A stretch of 64,000 nucleotides of DNA from Strigops habroptila. Its lineage: Eukaryota > Chordata > Aves > Psittaciformes > Psittacidae. The notes beneath the pieces were generated by a model. That model was not told where the DNA came from. It ran no database searches and saw only the letters and a program-made list of their open reading frames with translations. The position numbers and the translations under genes were made by a program. Position 1 is the stretch's first letter; each line of letters begins with the position of its first letter. The DNA lies in NCBI RefSeq assembly GCF_004027225.2, contig NC_044278.2, positions 3,286,001 to 3,350,000 of the forward strand. The letters run 5' to 3'. Below, piece after piece: positions 12,801 through 23,575 of the stretch.

Positions 12801-13986
12801 TCAAAGGTGCCCATGGTCAGGCTGACAAGGAGGGTGAGCATGACCAGTCCTGTGGCTGAGGGGAGTGCAACCTCACTAAACCTGAGTGTGGATATCTTGC
12901 CATTACTCTCCTGCTTCCCCCAAAGTTATGATGATGAAGAATAGGCAAGAGCTTTCCCCAGTCACTGGGAGAGCTCACCACATTGCAACCACAGGATGTC
13001 ATCTCAGAAGGCTTGCCATAGCTCATGAGCACAATGATGGTGTAAGCATTGCCATCTGAATGTTATTCTACATTATAGCTCTTCTTATTTGAATGGGATA
13101 CGTTACTCCCTCAACTGTGCATTGATAGCATACCCTCAATGCTCAGGTCTGAATTCAGGAAGAATGAAGAAAAAGAGAAGTCTGGGAAAATGAGAACTAA
13201 TATAATAGACTGACTAGCTTCTTTGTGTGTTCTTAAGGCCATTTCAGTGTCCCAAGTGACTCAACCCCTAAACTAAGCTGACTGACATTACAGAAGTGAT
13301 GAGGAAGTGATCAAGAGTCAGCTGGCATATATTTACTTCTACACCTGGGGAAATCAATGCTGTCAAAATGGGCCTCTGGCTTTCAGCACTGATAGTGGCA
13401 GGGCAGAGTGCTTTGATATTGCTTCCTGTGGTTGCATCTCACTTTGCTTTCAGTGTCCTGTTTCCACCACAGTTCAGAACAGCTTAGGCTGGGGCTGTCC
13501 GCTGGTGACTGGTGGTTTCCCCAGCACAGAGAGGGGAGAGCTGCCCCAAATGCCCCTGGGTGCATTGACCTCAGCCAGGCAGCCAAAAACCTTTTGGGTT
13601 TGCCTGGGATGTGCAAGCAGAGGTGATTTTGGTTGTTGACTGGAGTAGCAGGAACACCTGAGAGTGACAGTGGTCTTACAGGTAAGATCAGCATCGGCTT
13701 TTTCTTGCTTGGGCCCAACACTTTTTGCTGTCTGTTCCACTTCTGCTCAGTCTGTGCCTGACTGCGGGATGCTCGTGTCGTTGCAGATGAGGAGCATGTG
13801 ATGCAGGCTTGCCCCATGGACAGTGAGGTGATGGTGCGGGAGCCGCCGTACAATCCCACCCCGAGGCAGCAGCGTGTGCAGCAGCGGCCGCTGCCACAGC
13901 CCCAGGTACAGCAGCGAGCACTGCCCCCACGGCCCCGGCCCCGCACGCAGCAGCGGACTCCGAACCACCCCAGAGAGAGACCTTGA
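3803..13986 (+). CDS. CD2: CD2 T-cell surface antigen (five exons, complete)
   Basis: CD2 is an adhesion and costimulatory receptor on T and NK cells. In mammals it binds CD58 or CD48 on partner cells and signals through its proline-rich tail. Joining 3803-3863, 6652-6948, 9208-9450, 11681-11800 and 13787-13986 gives 921 coding bases, or 306 residues, with every junction in phase 1 and GT/AG borders. Residues 1 to about 20 are a signal peptide. Residues 22-119 are a V-type Ig domain that lacks the canonical cysteine pair (YTV replaces YxC in strand F), as in known CD2. Residues 120-200 are a C2 domain whose cysteines 131, 140, 182 and 199 match the two disulfides of human CD2. The membrane span is about 206-229. 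The 77-residue tail has a basic RRKK stop-transfer and is rich in P, Q and R. N-glycosylation sequons lie at N32, N81 (NGT, equivalent to the conserved domain 1 site), N133, N148, N166 and N198. Human CD2 has 351 residues, and the difference is mainly in the tail. Confidence 0.92.
4573..4590. repeat. (GTTT)n-like simple repeat
   Basis: Short imperfect run of TTTG units in CD2 intron 1. Confidence 0.6.
6139..6154. repeat. (ATT)n microsatellite
   Basis: About five perfect ATT units in CD2 intron 1. Confidence 0.75.
6652..6948 (+). CDS. CD2: CD2 exon 2 (Ig V-type domain 1, ligand-binding)
   Basis: This 297-base exon is in phase 1 at both ends and encodes residues 21-119. It follows a CCCTTTACAG acceptor and ends at a GTGAGT donor. 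Landmarks are the strand C tryptophan in DVTWVKDRK (W50), the sequons N32-ES and N81-GT, and the DSGQYTV strand F motif (93-99), where valine replaces the usual cysteine. Loss of the intersheet disulfide is a known hallmark of CD2 domain 1. Two extra cysteines, C74 and C76 (QCRC), lie before the NGT motif. The C to C'' region is strongly basic (KDRKR, KDRKVK), which bears on the ligand face. The open frame upstream of 6652 is read-through from the intron. Confidence 0.92.
6949..9207 (+). other. CD2: CD2 intron 2
   Basis: The 2259-base intron runs from a GTGAGT donor to an acceptor with the tract CTTCTCTTTTTCAG. A weak SINE-like stretch may lie near 8150-8275, where GGTTCAATTT resembles a polymerase III B box. 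I see no extra coding exon. Confidence 0.8.
9208..9450 (+). CDS. CD2: CD2 exon 3 (Ig C2-type domain 2)
   Basis: This 243-base exon is in phase 1 at both ends and encodes residues 120-200. It starts EPVPQPILSAEC, and its cysteines lie in AEC (131), VKCEV (140), FRCVV (182) and INCS (199). Their spacing matches the two-disulfide membrane-proximal domain of human CD2 (WTC, LTCEV, FKCTA, VSC). Four sequons (N133, N148, N166, N198) predict a heavily glycosylated stalk domain. The donor is GTAAAA, weaker than the others in the gene. Confidence 0.92.
10466..10541 (+). repeat. tRNA-like sequence, possible SINE remnant
   Basis: TAGCTCAGTTGG at 10466 matches the polymerase III A-box consensus, and a second A-box-like TGGCTCAGTTGA follows at 10488. 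TTCGAGTC at 10534 resembles the core of a B box, about 43 bases after the second A box, which is tRNA-like spacing. The cloverleaf stems do not pair well, so this is not a functional tRNA gene. It could be a decayed tRNA-derived SINE or chance. Confidence 0.25.
10692..10935 (-). mobile_element. CR1 LINE, 5'-truncated 3' end
   Basis: The left edge carries the inverted CR1 terminal repeat (CATAGAATC units). It is followed by typical avian CR1 3' text, such as GGACCTTCAGGATCATCTAG and CTGTCCAACCTGGCCTTGAA. The element's 3' end is at the left, so it lies on the minus strand within CD2 intron 3. The match fades after about 10935. The copy is non-coding. Confidence 0.92.
11681..11800 (+). CDS. CD2: CD2 exon 4 (transmembrane segment)
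   Basis: This 120-base exon is in phase 1 at both ends and encodes residues 201-240. It begins GQLDLYLILSIAGG, closely resembling the start of the human CD2 membrane segment. A hydrophobic run (about 206-229) follows, ending in IYC, then the basic RRKK stop-transfer. Cys228 near the inner face could be acylated, which is inference. The donor is GTAAGT. Confidence 0.92.
11801..13786 (+). other. CD2: CD2 intron 4
   Basis: The 1986-base intron runs from a GTAAGT donor to a GTCGTTGCAG acceptor. It includes a weak MIR-like remnant at about 12672-12730. No further exon is visible. Confidence 0.8.
12672..12730 (+). mobile_element. Possible MIR SINE remnant
   Basis: The text around GAGTTACAAAATGGGAGTAA resembles the conserved MIR segment (CATCTGTAAAATGGGGATAA type). 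It is short and diverged, so the call is tentative. Confidence 0.35.
13787..13986 (+). CDS. CD2: CD2 exon 5 (cytoplasmic proline-rich tail and stop)
   Basis: The exon encodes residues 241-306 and ends at TGA 13984-13986. The acidic start DEEHVMQ corresponds to the DEE after the membrane region of human CD2. The rest is rich in P, Q and R, with four QQR tripeptides (268, 272, 282, 295). ALPPRPRPRTQQ (285-296) contains a PxxxPR core (288-293) of the kind bound by CD2AP/CIN85 SH3 domains, and aligns with the human PPLPRPR segment. The human PPPGHR motifs that bind the CD2BP2 GYF domain are absent. Tyr262 (PPYNP) is the only tail tyrosine. Confidence 0.92.
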
Positions 13987-14875
13987 CCGTCTGCCCCAGG
14001 AGGGACAGTGGTCTCTCTGCTCCACGGTGCACTGGGACAAGAAAGCTTCCAATAGTCAGGAATCCCTCCCGCCCAGCCTTGCGTAACGCTCAGCTATGAA
14101 ACGGCAGCTTTTGTTGCAGAAAATTAGAGAGAGCATCAAATGGAGATGAAGAGACCCAGCGGAGGAGATTCAAGGTGATGGGCATTCATCCCTGTGGCCA
14201 TTTTTCTTCAAGTGTCTCCATGTTAGGGTATGGAGCATTGAGCCTTGAAACCTGTGTCTTTCTGTTCACTTGTTTTTACCGCACCTTGTTATCTTCGTGC
14301 CTTTTGGATGGATTATACCAAGAAGAAGCTAAAGCTCTACTGAGACAATACGGGCCTAAGGATCTTACTGGGTTTTGTCACATATCTTTTGTTTCTCCTG
14401 CCACACATTAGGACAGTCCCACGGCTTCAGTATCAAATGCACGACTGCCTGGATTAAAAAAAAATCGTATGTAATTGAATGCTTGTCTGAAGTTGATAGA
14501 ATTGGTGTCATCAAACACAGAGAAGAAAATACTGAATGGAGATGTGAGAGCCTTGAAGGACATCTGTGTGGGGAAAAATGCAAGTGAGAAAGCAGTAAAC
14601 TTTTCACTTTCTCTACCATGTCTTAAATTGCAGCAAGGAAGAGTTAAGTCAGGTGTGTTTTTTTGTTTGGTTTGGGGTATTTTTGTTCCAAATGAAGCAC
14701 TGAAATAGATTTCTGGGAGAGGATCTCCAGCACTGGGGGTTTCAAATGGCAGATTAGGTATCCTCATCCTGCTGAGGGCCTGGGGAACATCCTGCATGGC
14801 CTCTCCAAGGAATGTTTCAGCTCAGTTTTCTGGGACTCCTTGCTAACAAATAAAATGAAACCTTTTTCTCAGGAT
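13987..14875 (+). other. CD2: CD2 3' untranslated region (probable)
   Basis: The stretch follows the CD2 stop codon without any sign of a further exon and reaches a poly(A) signal at 14849. The exact cleavage point is not visible. A second AATAAA at 15673-15678 could give a longer form. Confidence 0.6.
14849..14854 (+). terminator. CD2: Poly(A) signal AATAAA, CD2
   Basis: This is the first canonical AATAAA after the CD2 stop, 863 bases downstream. It is followed by a T-rich stretch and GT-containing sequence. Confidence 0.6.
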
Positions 14876-15410
14876 AGGTCCGTTTGGCTATCCAGACATT
14901 TATTTTGTCATAGAAGAAGCCTGGTAATCATCGGCTTATGAAACAAGTGTTACAAACTGCCAAGCAGTCTGATCACTAGTGGCATTGTCTGAATTGGCAT
15001 GGCTTTCCACTGTAGGGCCTCCTGCTGATGGTGAGGGACCAGGTCCCTTTGCTGGTAAGCACCTCATGTATAACCAGGTGATGATAGAGAACTGCTGAGA
15101 GATCTCCCTCCCAAAGAGAAAAAGAGGTTGGACTGCAATAACTGCACCTGCATCACCCTCCATGTGCTGGACAAACACTCCTTGCTCTTCTGGTCCTTGG
15201 AGATGGTCATAACTGTCTCTTTGGGCAGCTGAGAAGACAAGAGAGCAATGTCTGAATGGGTGCACTGGCCCATCTGGTGTAAGAGGAAGCACAAGTGGAG
15301 AAGGAGGGAGCTGCAGGAGCCACACAGCACAAGACATCCATCCAGCATGTTGCATTAGGCAGAACATGTAGTACCTCTTTCAGGCCTGACTATCCTACAC
15401 GTGCCAGGGG

Positions 15411-15684
15411 AGATAAACCAGCCATCCTTTGTTTCTTCCCAGGAATGTGACTGTTTTTATCTCCTGGCACAAGGGTAGAGAAGTAACTTGTCAGGGATAA
15501 GGTCTCCGCCGCCGCCAGAACTCAGTCACTTGAACTCCCGTGGCAGACACAGCCCTGGGAGCATCACCTTGGCTTTCTGCAGCTTGTTTTAGGGCTTTTG
15601 CTATTGAAAGTTGCATCTGGTAAACCCTTCATGGTTTATCCTGTAACATATGCTATATTCCTGTAGAGAATTAATAAAGATAAG
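15411..15684. promoter_or_regulatory. GATA-motif cluster 3' of CD2, candidate T-cell enhancer
   Basis: Four GATA-type sites lie within 275 bases: AGATAA at 15411, TTATCT (reverse) at 15457, GGATAAGG at 15495 and AGATAAG at 15678. A TCF/SOX-like CTTTGTT lies at 15427. The human CD2 gene is known to have a locus control region immediately 3' of the gene that drives T-cell expression. The position about 1.4 kb after the stop codon fits such a role, but function here is inference. Confidence 0.3.
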
Positions 15685-17631
15685 AGTGGAGAGGATCTCA
15701 GTTCACACCTGTGCTGGTGCTTCAGTATCTGGGTCTCACTTTGGTACGAAGGAGGCAAGAAGAACATGTTGGTCCCTTAGCCATGGAAATAGGGATGCAG
15801 GAGGTTTCACACTGATGCCCAGCTGATGGGCTCAGGCCAACATGGGTGAGCACAGCTACTGTGCCCACCTGCCTGCTGTGGCAGCACGCTCTGGCTGTCC
15901 TGTGTGGCCGGAGCTTTATCACTGCCCTCTCCTGAGCAAGCAGATGAGCTGGGACTTCTCTGTGGTTACATGGGTACAGGAAAACTGGTCCTTCCTGGGA
16001 GAGAGGGGGTGTTACTGGGACCTGAAGAGGAGGGTGGGCTCCTTCTGTGATGTCCTGACACTGTTTAGTGCTCTCTGTGCCCTGGGCTTAGCAGAGCTGC
16101 AGGAATGCTTTGGAGATGCTCCTTCCCCATGGCTGAGGATTGGTGAGCTTCTGTCAAGCCTCTGAGACACCTTTCTGGGCTTCCCACCAGCCTGGGGCTG
16201 GCGCTGGTGAGTGACTCTTGCCGCAGCTCCTTGCAGCGGAGCACCAGTGCCTGCATGAGGTGGTGTCACGGTGACTCCAGCCCAGCACAGAGGTGTTGCT
16301 CTTCTGGCAAGGAACTGCAGCCCGAAGCTAAGGATGAGCCCAGGATAGCAACGGGAGGCAAGAAGCTTTTATACTGTTGGTCACAAAGTGGGTCCAAACC
16401 TGTGCTCAAGACTGGGCTTGAGACCACCATGTGAACTGAGGAAACCTCTGTTGTCTCAGCTTAAGGTACGTGAGGGCTGAACACACCCAAGAGCTGCTCT
16501 CAGATCCCCTTCCTGCGGAGTGGGACTGCCAGCAGGCACCCTGATTTCAGGGCAGGCCAGAGGCCACAACAGTGGGCATGAGTGAAGTGTGGAGGTATGT
16601 GTTTTAACTGCCCTCCAACTGGCTGCTGTAACCATGGGCTGAGAGAAACACTCTCAGCCGCAGCCAACTCAGTGAGTTCTCCTCTGGGGTATTAGTCTCT
16701 TTTCAGCTAGATGTTTCTCTCTTATGTGCTAAGAGGCTCAAAGCTAAGTAAAGAGAGATTAATTTAGCCCTGTTGTGTGGATTTACACCAAAACAGAGTC
16801 CTCCATCAGGCAAACAAGCAAATACTAAAAGCACAGAGTACCCTGCAGAATGGGAGTCTTATCAGAGCAATGCTTATTTTTGATTGACACCTGTTTTTAT
16901 CAAAAAACCAATCAACAATAGTCACCATTATTTTTGCAATGTCTCGTGTTTGTTCACGATGCTCTGCAATGGACGATACTTGTACAGTCCCGAGTTCTAC
17001 TTGGTGCCTGCTTGAAAAATCAACAATTCTTCTGAATGTGTGTCATGGAGCATTCACATCTCAGGTTTTTATGCTGTAGAGGATGTTTTAGTTCTGGAAA
17101 ATGAGCTGACAGTGAGACCTACAAAACAACAGGAAGCGATGGGCTCTAGTGATACTCATTGTAACCTTTCTTGCTTCTTCTTTCATAGACGCATCTACCA
17201 GTGAGTCATATAAGGTGAAGTGTTTTTCCCCATTCTTATTAAAGGGGATGAGATGGCAGGGCTGACATGCTGAGCTGTGCTCTGTAAGGATGCTGCCTTG
17301 TCCTCTCTGACTGAGGAGATGCAGTTGATGTTGCCCGAATGCTAGCAGGGCTCAGTTTCGCTTTGTGATGTTCTGCACAGCCAGCACTGAGGGAATGGGA
17401 GGCAAATGAAGTCCAGCGGTCCAAGCAGGTCTGTAGTCGTGCTGTGGTCCTGCAGCACTCGCCAGTTGTGCACCCGAAAGAGCAATGGTTGGTTGTATAT
17501 AAGATACAAATCTTCCATCTCAGTCTTAATCCATGTGACATCAGCAGCATTTGCTGTCCAAACTTGGCCTTTCTAGTAGATGAGGCCTGCTTGTATCTCA
17601 GCCAGATCTTAGGCAGTCCAGAGGGAGGCTC

Positions 17632-17665
17632 TCTTGCTCCTGGCACAGGCAGTGCTGGAGCAAGA
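17632..17665. repeat. Short imperfect hairpin
   Basis: TCTTGCTCC (17632-17640) pairs perfectly with 17657-17665, and after a small internal loop GCAC (17643-17646) pairs with GTGC (17652-17655). That leaves a 5-base loop and 13 pairs in total. No function is evident. Confidence 0.7.
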
Positions 17666-20170
17666 TAGATCATTTAATTTCTAAAATAAAACACTCAGCC
17701 TGTAAAAGGACAAGCAGGAAACATTGGCTAGTTCAAATGCCTTTATTGAGATGCTTGACAAAATGGTGCTATGAGGAAAACACCAGTTTCATCCTTATTC
17801 TGCAAAAAATCTTCAGGCTCTGATGAGGAGATAAACCCCAGCTGGGACTGTGTTGCCTCCCAGCTCCCTTTTTCATTCTGACAGACAGGGCATCATCACC
17901 TCAAGTTTTCTTCCTTGGCAAGGGGAGCTGCTCTCTCCCCAAGAACAGCAGGGACCTGGGTGAATGAGCCTTCCCAAAGCCCATGGCAGAGCAGCGTGAC
18001 ATGGCTGCTGCTCCCCTTGAGCTTCTGATGCAAAGGGGAGCTGTGGGGAGAGAGGAGCAGGAGCATGAGGAGCTACCTCACGTCAGGATCAGTATGGGCA
18101 TCTGCCAGCTACTGCCCAGGGCTTCCCAGCTGGGGTTTGAGGTAGAGGAGGAGAGCAGGGACTAGCTGAGCTGGCCAGGAGATAGGCCAGGCTCTGTGCA
18201 TGTAGCACACTGGACAACAGGGCAGCTACAGCAGGATGGGCAGGCACAGAAACAGCTGCCTAAAATGAGCTGGACAACCAAGAATCAGGATTTGAGTTGT
18301 ATATCTTATGCTCACAGTCCTGAGATGGGGCTTCTCTTTCTTGGAAAGCATTTATCTGAGCTGCAATTTACCCTCTGGGCAGGGGGCATGCGCTGGATGC
18401 CTTGCTGGGCCTCCTGCTCCCCGCTCTTTTTTAATCCCAGCACCAGCTGCCCTGTTCTCACCTCCTGTGACACTTCTCCAGGCTGCACTGCTGCAGTGTT
18501 ACCTTCTATTCCGGCTTTCCTTCCTATGAAACGCCCATTCTGGGTGGCTTATTTTCCCTCTTTGAATGTCACCTCAGCACTCCACCTATACACATGTCAG
18601 CCTTAGGGCAGTATAACCACCAAGGTGCCCCTGTGGCTTCAGAGCATAGTTCCTCTTCATCATGCCTGCCCTGGGAAGACCCGCTCCAGGTTGCTTTGCT
18701 GTTGTCAGCAGTTTGGAATGATCCCTGTCTCCGAAAGTGTGGAAGAGGGATACACCTCTTTGCTGTCTCCTGCCATGGGAGGTGGACAACTGATGGTGAG
18801 TCCCCTTTCTCCAAGTCTTGCTGGGCACGCATTGAGCCCCATCTGCTCAGAGCCTGTGGTGCTGGCAGGCCCTGCTCTCCCTCCCTCGGCACGTGTATCG
18901 CTGCTGTAAGTTGCTGGTTCAATCGAAGTACGTGCAGAGAGAAGGAGAGGGCAAAGAAATGACTAAGACAACGTTTGGTTCTGCCCACCTGGCTATCAGC
19001 AGCACTGATCTCAACATGCTTCCGGTGCCTCGTGTGCCTTTATTTTGGGTGATATTGTTAGACAGTTTCTGCCTTTGGTGCCCCTGAAATGTAGTTTTTG
19101 AGATAACGGGAAGAGATAACCTCACAACAGAGGCACTGTCTGTGCGGTCGTTCTCAGCGGTTGCATTTCCCGTGTGCTTTCTCTACCTACATAACAATAG
19201 CAGGCAAGCATTTTGGGTTGCTGCCTGGCCTCCCACACAAATACTCACTTTCATTTTCAGCCCTCTGGGGTGGCATGGGGCAGGTGAGTGAGCAGGGGGC
19301 AAAGGGAGAGGGGTGTGAGTAGAGATACGCATGGCACAGGCACTGCTGGCAACTGGAGGGAACAGCTCCGGAACAAAACTGTCTGCAGGTATCCCAGAAC
19401 TGCATTCCTGCGCTTACAGCTCCCTGGCTGAACAGCAGTGAAACGGGGACAGGCTGTAAGGCTGGTGCATTAGGACAACTAGTGCTTGAAGAGCCTCATG
19501 CTGAAGTGTGATGCCTGCTGGGACAGTCTGGGACTGCTGCTGTTAGCAGCTGGCGTCAGACCAACCCCTCTTCCTCTGATAGAGGCAAGGTGACATTTTC
19601 TGTGAAGAATGGGAATGAAGTAAAGGGATGCTTGTTTGCCAAAGAGTTCCTACACAAGGGTGCCTGGCTTTCCAGCTTTTCTCCCACAAAACATGCGTGT
19701 ACCGCACTTGCTTCTATGATGGGCTCTTCCCAAAGCCTGCTTCAGTCCCTTCTCCATTTGGCTGGGTGCCCCAGAGCCGCCTGCGTTTACTGCCAGATTC
19801 ACTGGAGGGTCCTGCTAGGCAGAAGCTCACTAAGCTCCCTGCTCTGTGCCAGGGGGCTGGGGGCTTGCCTTGCTCTGCTCTTCTGACCTCTTGTCTCACA
19901 CTGATGGTGTGCCCCATCCCTCGGTGGCTCTCCCTGCCCTCAGCACTAGGCAGATGGTGAAACCTGGGAGGGCAGTCTGTAGGCTTGGGATGCTGCTGTG
20001 ATGCTTCTGTCCATATTCCTGCTGGGACAGGGTCCTGAATTCCCCTTTTGTCTGAGAAGGGAGTACTTGTAGGTATTGGTTTGTGCTGGCATCGATGTTT
20101 TATTCCATTTCTGCTTTCCTGGAGATTTTACAGCTGTTAAACGAACCACCTGAGGGAGCTGTGTCTCTGG

Positions 20171-20230
20171 GAATGGCTGTACAACACCGGACTGTATGAA
20201 TGGCTGTACAGCCAACAGGCTGCACAACAC
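20171..20230 (+). repeat. Partial tandem repeat, about 27-bp unit
   Basis: GAATGGCTGTACA occurs at 20171-20183 and again at 20198-20210. A third related piece, GGCTGCACAACAC at 20218-20230, differs by one base from 20175-20187. It looks like a small local duplication. Confidence 0.75.
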
Positions 20231-21755
20231 TAGGGTGACTGCAAAGCCTGAGTGCTGCAGGCACACCGGTCACTGCAGTAGCCAAAACTTCGATTTTAGT
20301 TGGTTTCAATGTGATTTCAGTAGCCAGAACCAGTGCGAACGAATGGCAGAATGAGGATGTGGCTCCTATTGCAAGGGAAGTGCCTGTATCTCAAGCCCAA
20401 AACTCAACCAGCAAAACCTCCAACACCCTTGTGCTGATCTTACAATTTCTATAGACTCTGTTTTTCTTTTAGCCATTTAAAAAAGGGACAAGCTTAGCCA
20501 GAAGCTAGCCACTGCAGAAGAGGAACCAAGTAACATCTTTTTCTTTTAAAAAGCACTGACAGGAAGGAAATGTCTGCACAGCAAGTGACTTGTAGGAGCC
20601 TTTAGCCCCTGTAGGGGAAGTTAAATGCTGAGTGTTGGAGGAGTTGCTGGGAATCCAAGGTGTTCCAAAGGAAGGTCTGTTTAATAAGGGAAAAACGGTG
20701 GAAATAAATGGTGTCCCCACCCTATTCATGTATCAGACCTCTCACCTTGCCTAGGAATTCAGGCCACACATGGGCTGCCTCGTTTCATGCTGCTGAGAAC
20801 AGCAAATATGTCCCTGGTTATTGCTGCCAAAGTACTCCCCCTTATCAGGCTCATCCTTACTGTTCTTCCTTGGCATCCCTGTACCACAGGGACAGCTTGC
20901 CTAGGGTGTGTTCTAGGGAAAAGAGGTTGGATATATATGTCTCTGAATATCAAATGTTACCTCTTAATGCTGGGAACATCACCTCAGGAAAACTGGGTCA
21001 GCTTTAGGAAAACCACCAAACTGCAGCTCTGAAGAGCCACAGATGGTGCCAGGGTTAGGTGGGATGTCGACAAGTGAGAAGAGGCATTTCAAGAGGGCAA
21101 CTGTAGAAGTAGCTGTGAATCTCCTTCCTCTCAAAGCATCTGTGCTAGAGAAGAACATCTGTGACAGAGCACCTGAGGCAAATGCGAGCGTGATGTCTTA
21201 TCTAGAGATGAAAAACTGCACCACTACCGGCGGGCACCAAAGCAGCTGTCTCAACAAATGCACACATATGTTAAACAGTGAGAACTGTTGGTCCTCTCCC
21301 TCTCCTGTATTTTGAAGGACACGTGATTCTGAAGCCCTAATAAGAAATAGCACAGAGGAATGGTTTACAGGCCTAGGCTGATCAGAAGGGAAGCAAAAGT
21401 TCTGCTTCTTCAAGGTATGAAAAAGAAGATGCTGCATCCTTTTGAAAAAACTCCTGCTGTAGGAAGGTGGGATGGAAGAAGTGATACAGACGATGCTTGT
21501 CCATGGGACTGGTGAGGCTTAGCCCACCAGTGCTCTGCACCTTTTCCTAGCTCCAAGTGTTGTGCAGGTGTGTGAGGTACAAGTGGATGGTGACATGGGG
21601 CAGTTGCATCTTGGAGTCTAGGTTTCCAGGCAGGAACCCAGGCCATGGATCTTTGCCATGGGTCTCTTGGTAGCTTTGGCAAGCTGGACATGTAGTTACT
21701 GCCACTTTAGTTAAGTGTTACCCAGAGTGAGCTAGGATGGAAGCCCTACTTGAAA

Positions 21756-21832
21756 CATAGAATCATAGAATCATAGAATCGTAAGGGTTGGAAAGGACCT
21801 TAAGATCATCTAGTTCCAACCCCCCTGCCACT
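21756..21832 (-). mobile_element. CR1 LINE, very short 3' end
   Basis: Three CATAGAATC-type terminal units are followed by GGTTGGAAAGGACCTTAAGA and TCTAGTTCCAACCCCCCTGCC, the last about 80 bases of an avian CR1 on the minus strand. The well-preserved text suggests a fairly young insertion. Confidence 0.92.
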
Positions 21833-22702
21833 GAAAACATTCCCTGGGGGAAGTTGTGTGCATGAAGCATGGGAATTTTGTGCTATGCCTGTTTTAGACC
21901 CTGAACTGCCCCTTTCCGGTGGTCCTGGGTTAAAGTTTCTACCTTGAGTGGTGAACAGCATGGCTGGAGAAGGAGACACAAAACCAGACCCATGCTCAAG
22001 GGGCGGCTAGCCATTGCTGCTCAGGGAACTGGTGTCTGCTTGGTCTCAGTGGAGGAGAAGAGGAATTTGTGAGCTGGCCACACAGTGTTGATAACACTTT
22101 AGGGATGCTGTGTGTAAGCACAGCACCTGTTAGTCAGCTTCTGGTGCACACCTTTAGGCAGGGAAGGCAACTTACAGCACAGAACTACCCAGCAACTCCT
22201 GTACAAAGCCCTGTCCTGCAGGATTTGGCCCGAGAGCTTCATTCAGCTGCTCTATCAGGGCAAGAAGTGGAGGCAGCAGGTGCCCTGCCTTCAGCAGCCA
22301 GCCTGGTGCTGGTGTGAGCATGGGGTATGCAAGAACATGTTGGTGCTGTCATCTAGTGGGACAACGCAAGCACAACCCCACCATGGCTCTGTGCCCTTCC
22401 TCCCATGCCTTTTACTCCTCTCTTGTGCAAATTTACACCCCGACTAATAGGCCTGGGAATATTTGGGAGCCATAAGGCTTTTTCCTAGAATAGACAGTGG
22501 AAAAATTGTTATTGTCACAAGCTTCATATGTGGTTTTTATCAGGCTTGTGTACCACAGGCCAGGATTAAATGGGGCTTATCCAAATTCGTGAACTCAGCG
22601 GGCCCTCACGTACCTCTCCCCAGTAGAGTGTATTTAGTGCCTGTAAAAGAGATTAGCCCAATGCACAAATAGAATAATGGTTAATTGCCCATCTAATTTA
22701 GA

Positions 22703-23032
22703 TCATGTTTTGCACCCAAGAAGATCTGAATAGTCAAGGCTAGAGATTTCTCTTAAACACTTGATTACTGTTATTTGTATTCCAAACACAACATCAGTCA
22801 CTAGTTTCTGTTTGTGATCTCCACTACAATGAAGTTCAAGTTTTGGTTCCTCTTCCAGCTGCTCAGACATGTTCTGCCACTTACACAGCACGTGGCAAAT
22901 GTCCCCAGGGTACACTGAGATGACTTGTCTTCTGGAAGACAAAAAGCAGCTTTGAAGGCTCAGAATCTGGGATGTGCTCAAGGCTGAGTGGCAATGGAAG
23001 GGCAGAGGTGGGAGTAGGGCCTTGCACATCAT
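22703..23032 (-). other. Unassigned minus-strand open frame, weak exon candidate
   Basis: A 109-codon frame includes the stretch QVISVYPGDICHVLCKWQNM, directly preceded on the minus strand by a good acceptor-like tract (TTTTTGTCTTCCAG). I do not recognise the product, and no partner exon is seen nearby. Frames of this length also occur by chance in this window. It is recorded as a lead, not a gene. Confidence 0.12.
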
Positions 23033-23263
23033 TTTATGTCTTCCCCAGCCTCTAACGGCGTTCTCCTGTAAGTGCCTCCTCTTTCCTCACACAGCAGAAT
23101 GAGTGCTGGAAAATCTGATAATGCTAATTCTGGCAGAGGAACTGGAACGCGAACCAGAGCCCGGGCAGGGGGCAACAGGGAACTGAAAGCAGCCTTCCAA
23201 ATCAGACACACTGGCATGGTTTTGTTTTTAGAGATAAGGGGATTTCTTCACCATGTTTTAAAT

Positions 23264-23575
23264 AGAACTGTGGAACAGTCCAGGTTGGAAGGGACCTCAG
23301 AGATCATGTGGTCCAACCTTTCACAGTAAAGGGAGCCTAGATGAGATTATCTGGCCACAACCAGATAATAAACCCTGTCCATTTGTGTCATGCAAACCCC
23401 CAGCGATGGGAACTCCACCACATCCCTGGGGAGGTTGTGCCAGTTGTTCTCGCAGTAAAAAAATTATATCAAGATGAAGCGTCTCCCAGCGCAATTTGTA
23501 ACCATTACCCCTTGTCTTGTCCATGTGTCACCTTATGGTTTAGATTGAAATCCTTCATCTTTCTATCCCTGAAAC
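23264..23575 (-). mobile_element. Older CR1 LINE fragment
   Basis: The text CAGGTTGGAAGGGACCTCAG, then GATGGGAACTCCACCACATC and TACCCCTTGTCTTGTCC, is characteristic of the inverse of CR1 3' regions in birds. The terminal ATTCTATG units are degraded, and the match decays after about 23575. It is older than the copies at 10692 and 21756. Confidence 0.85.
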
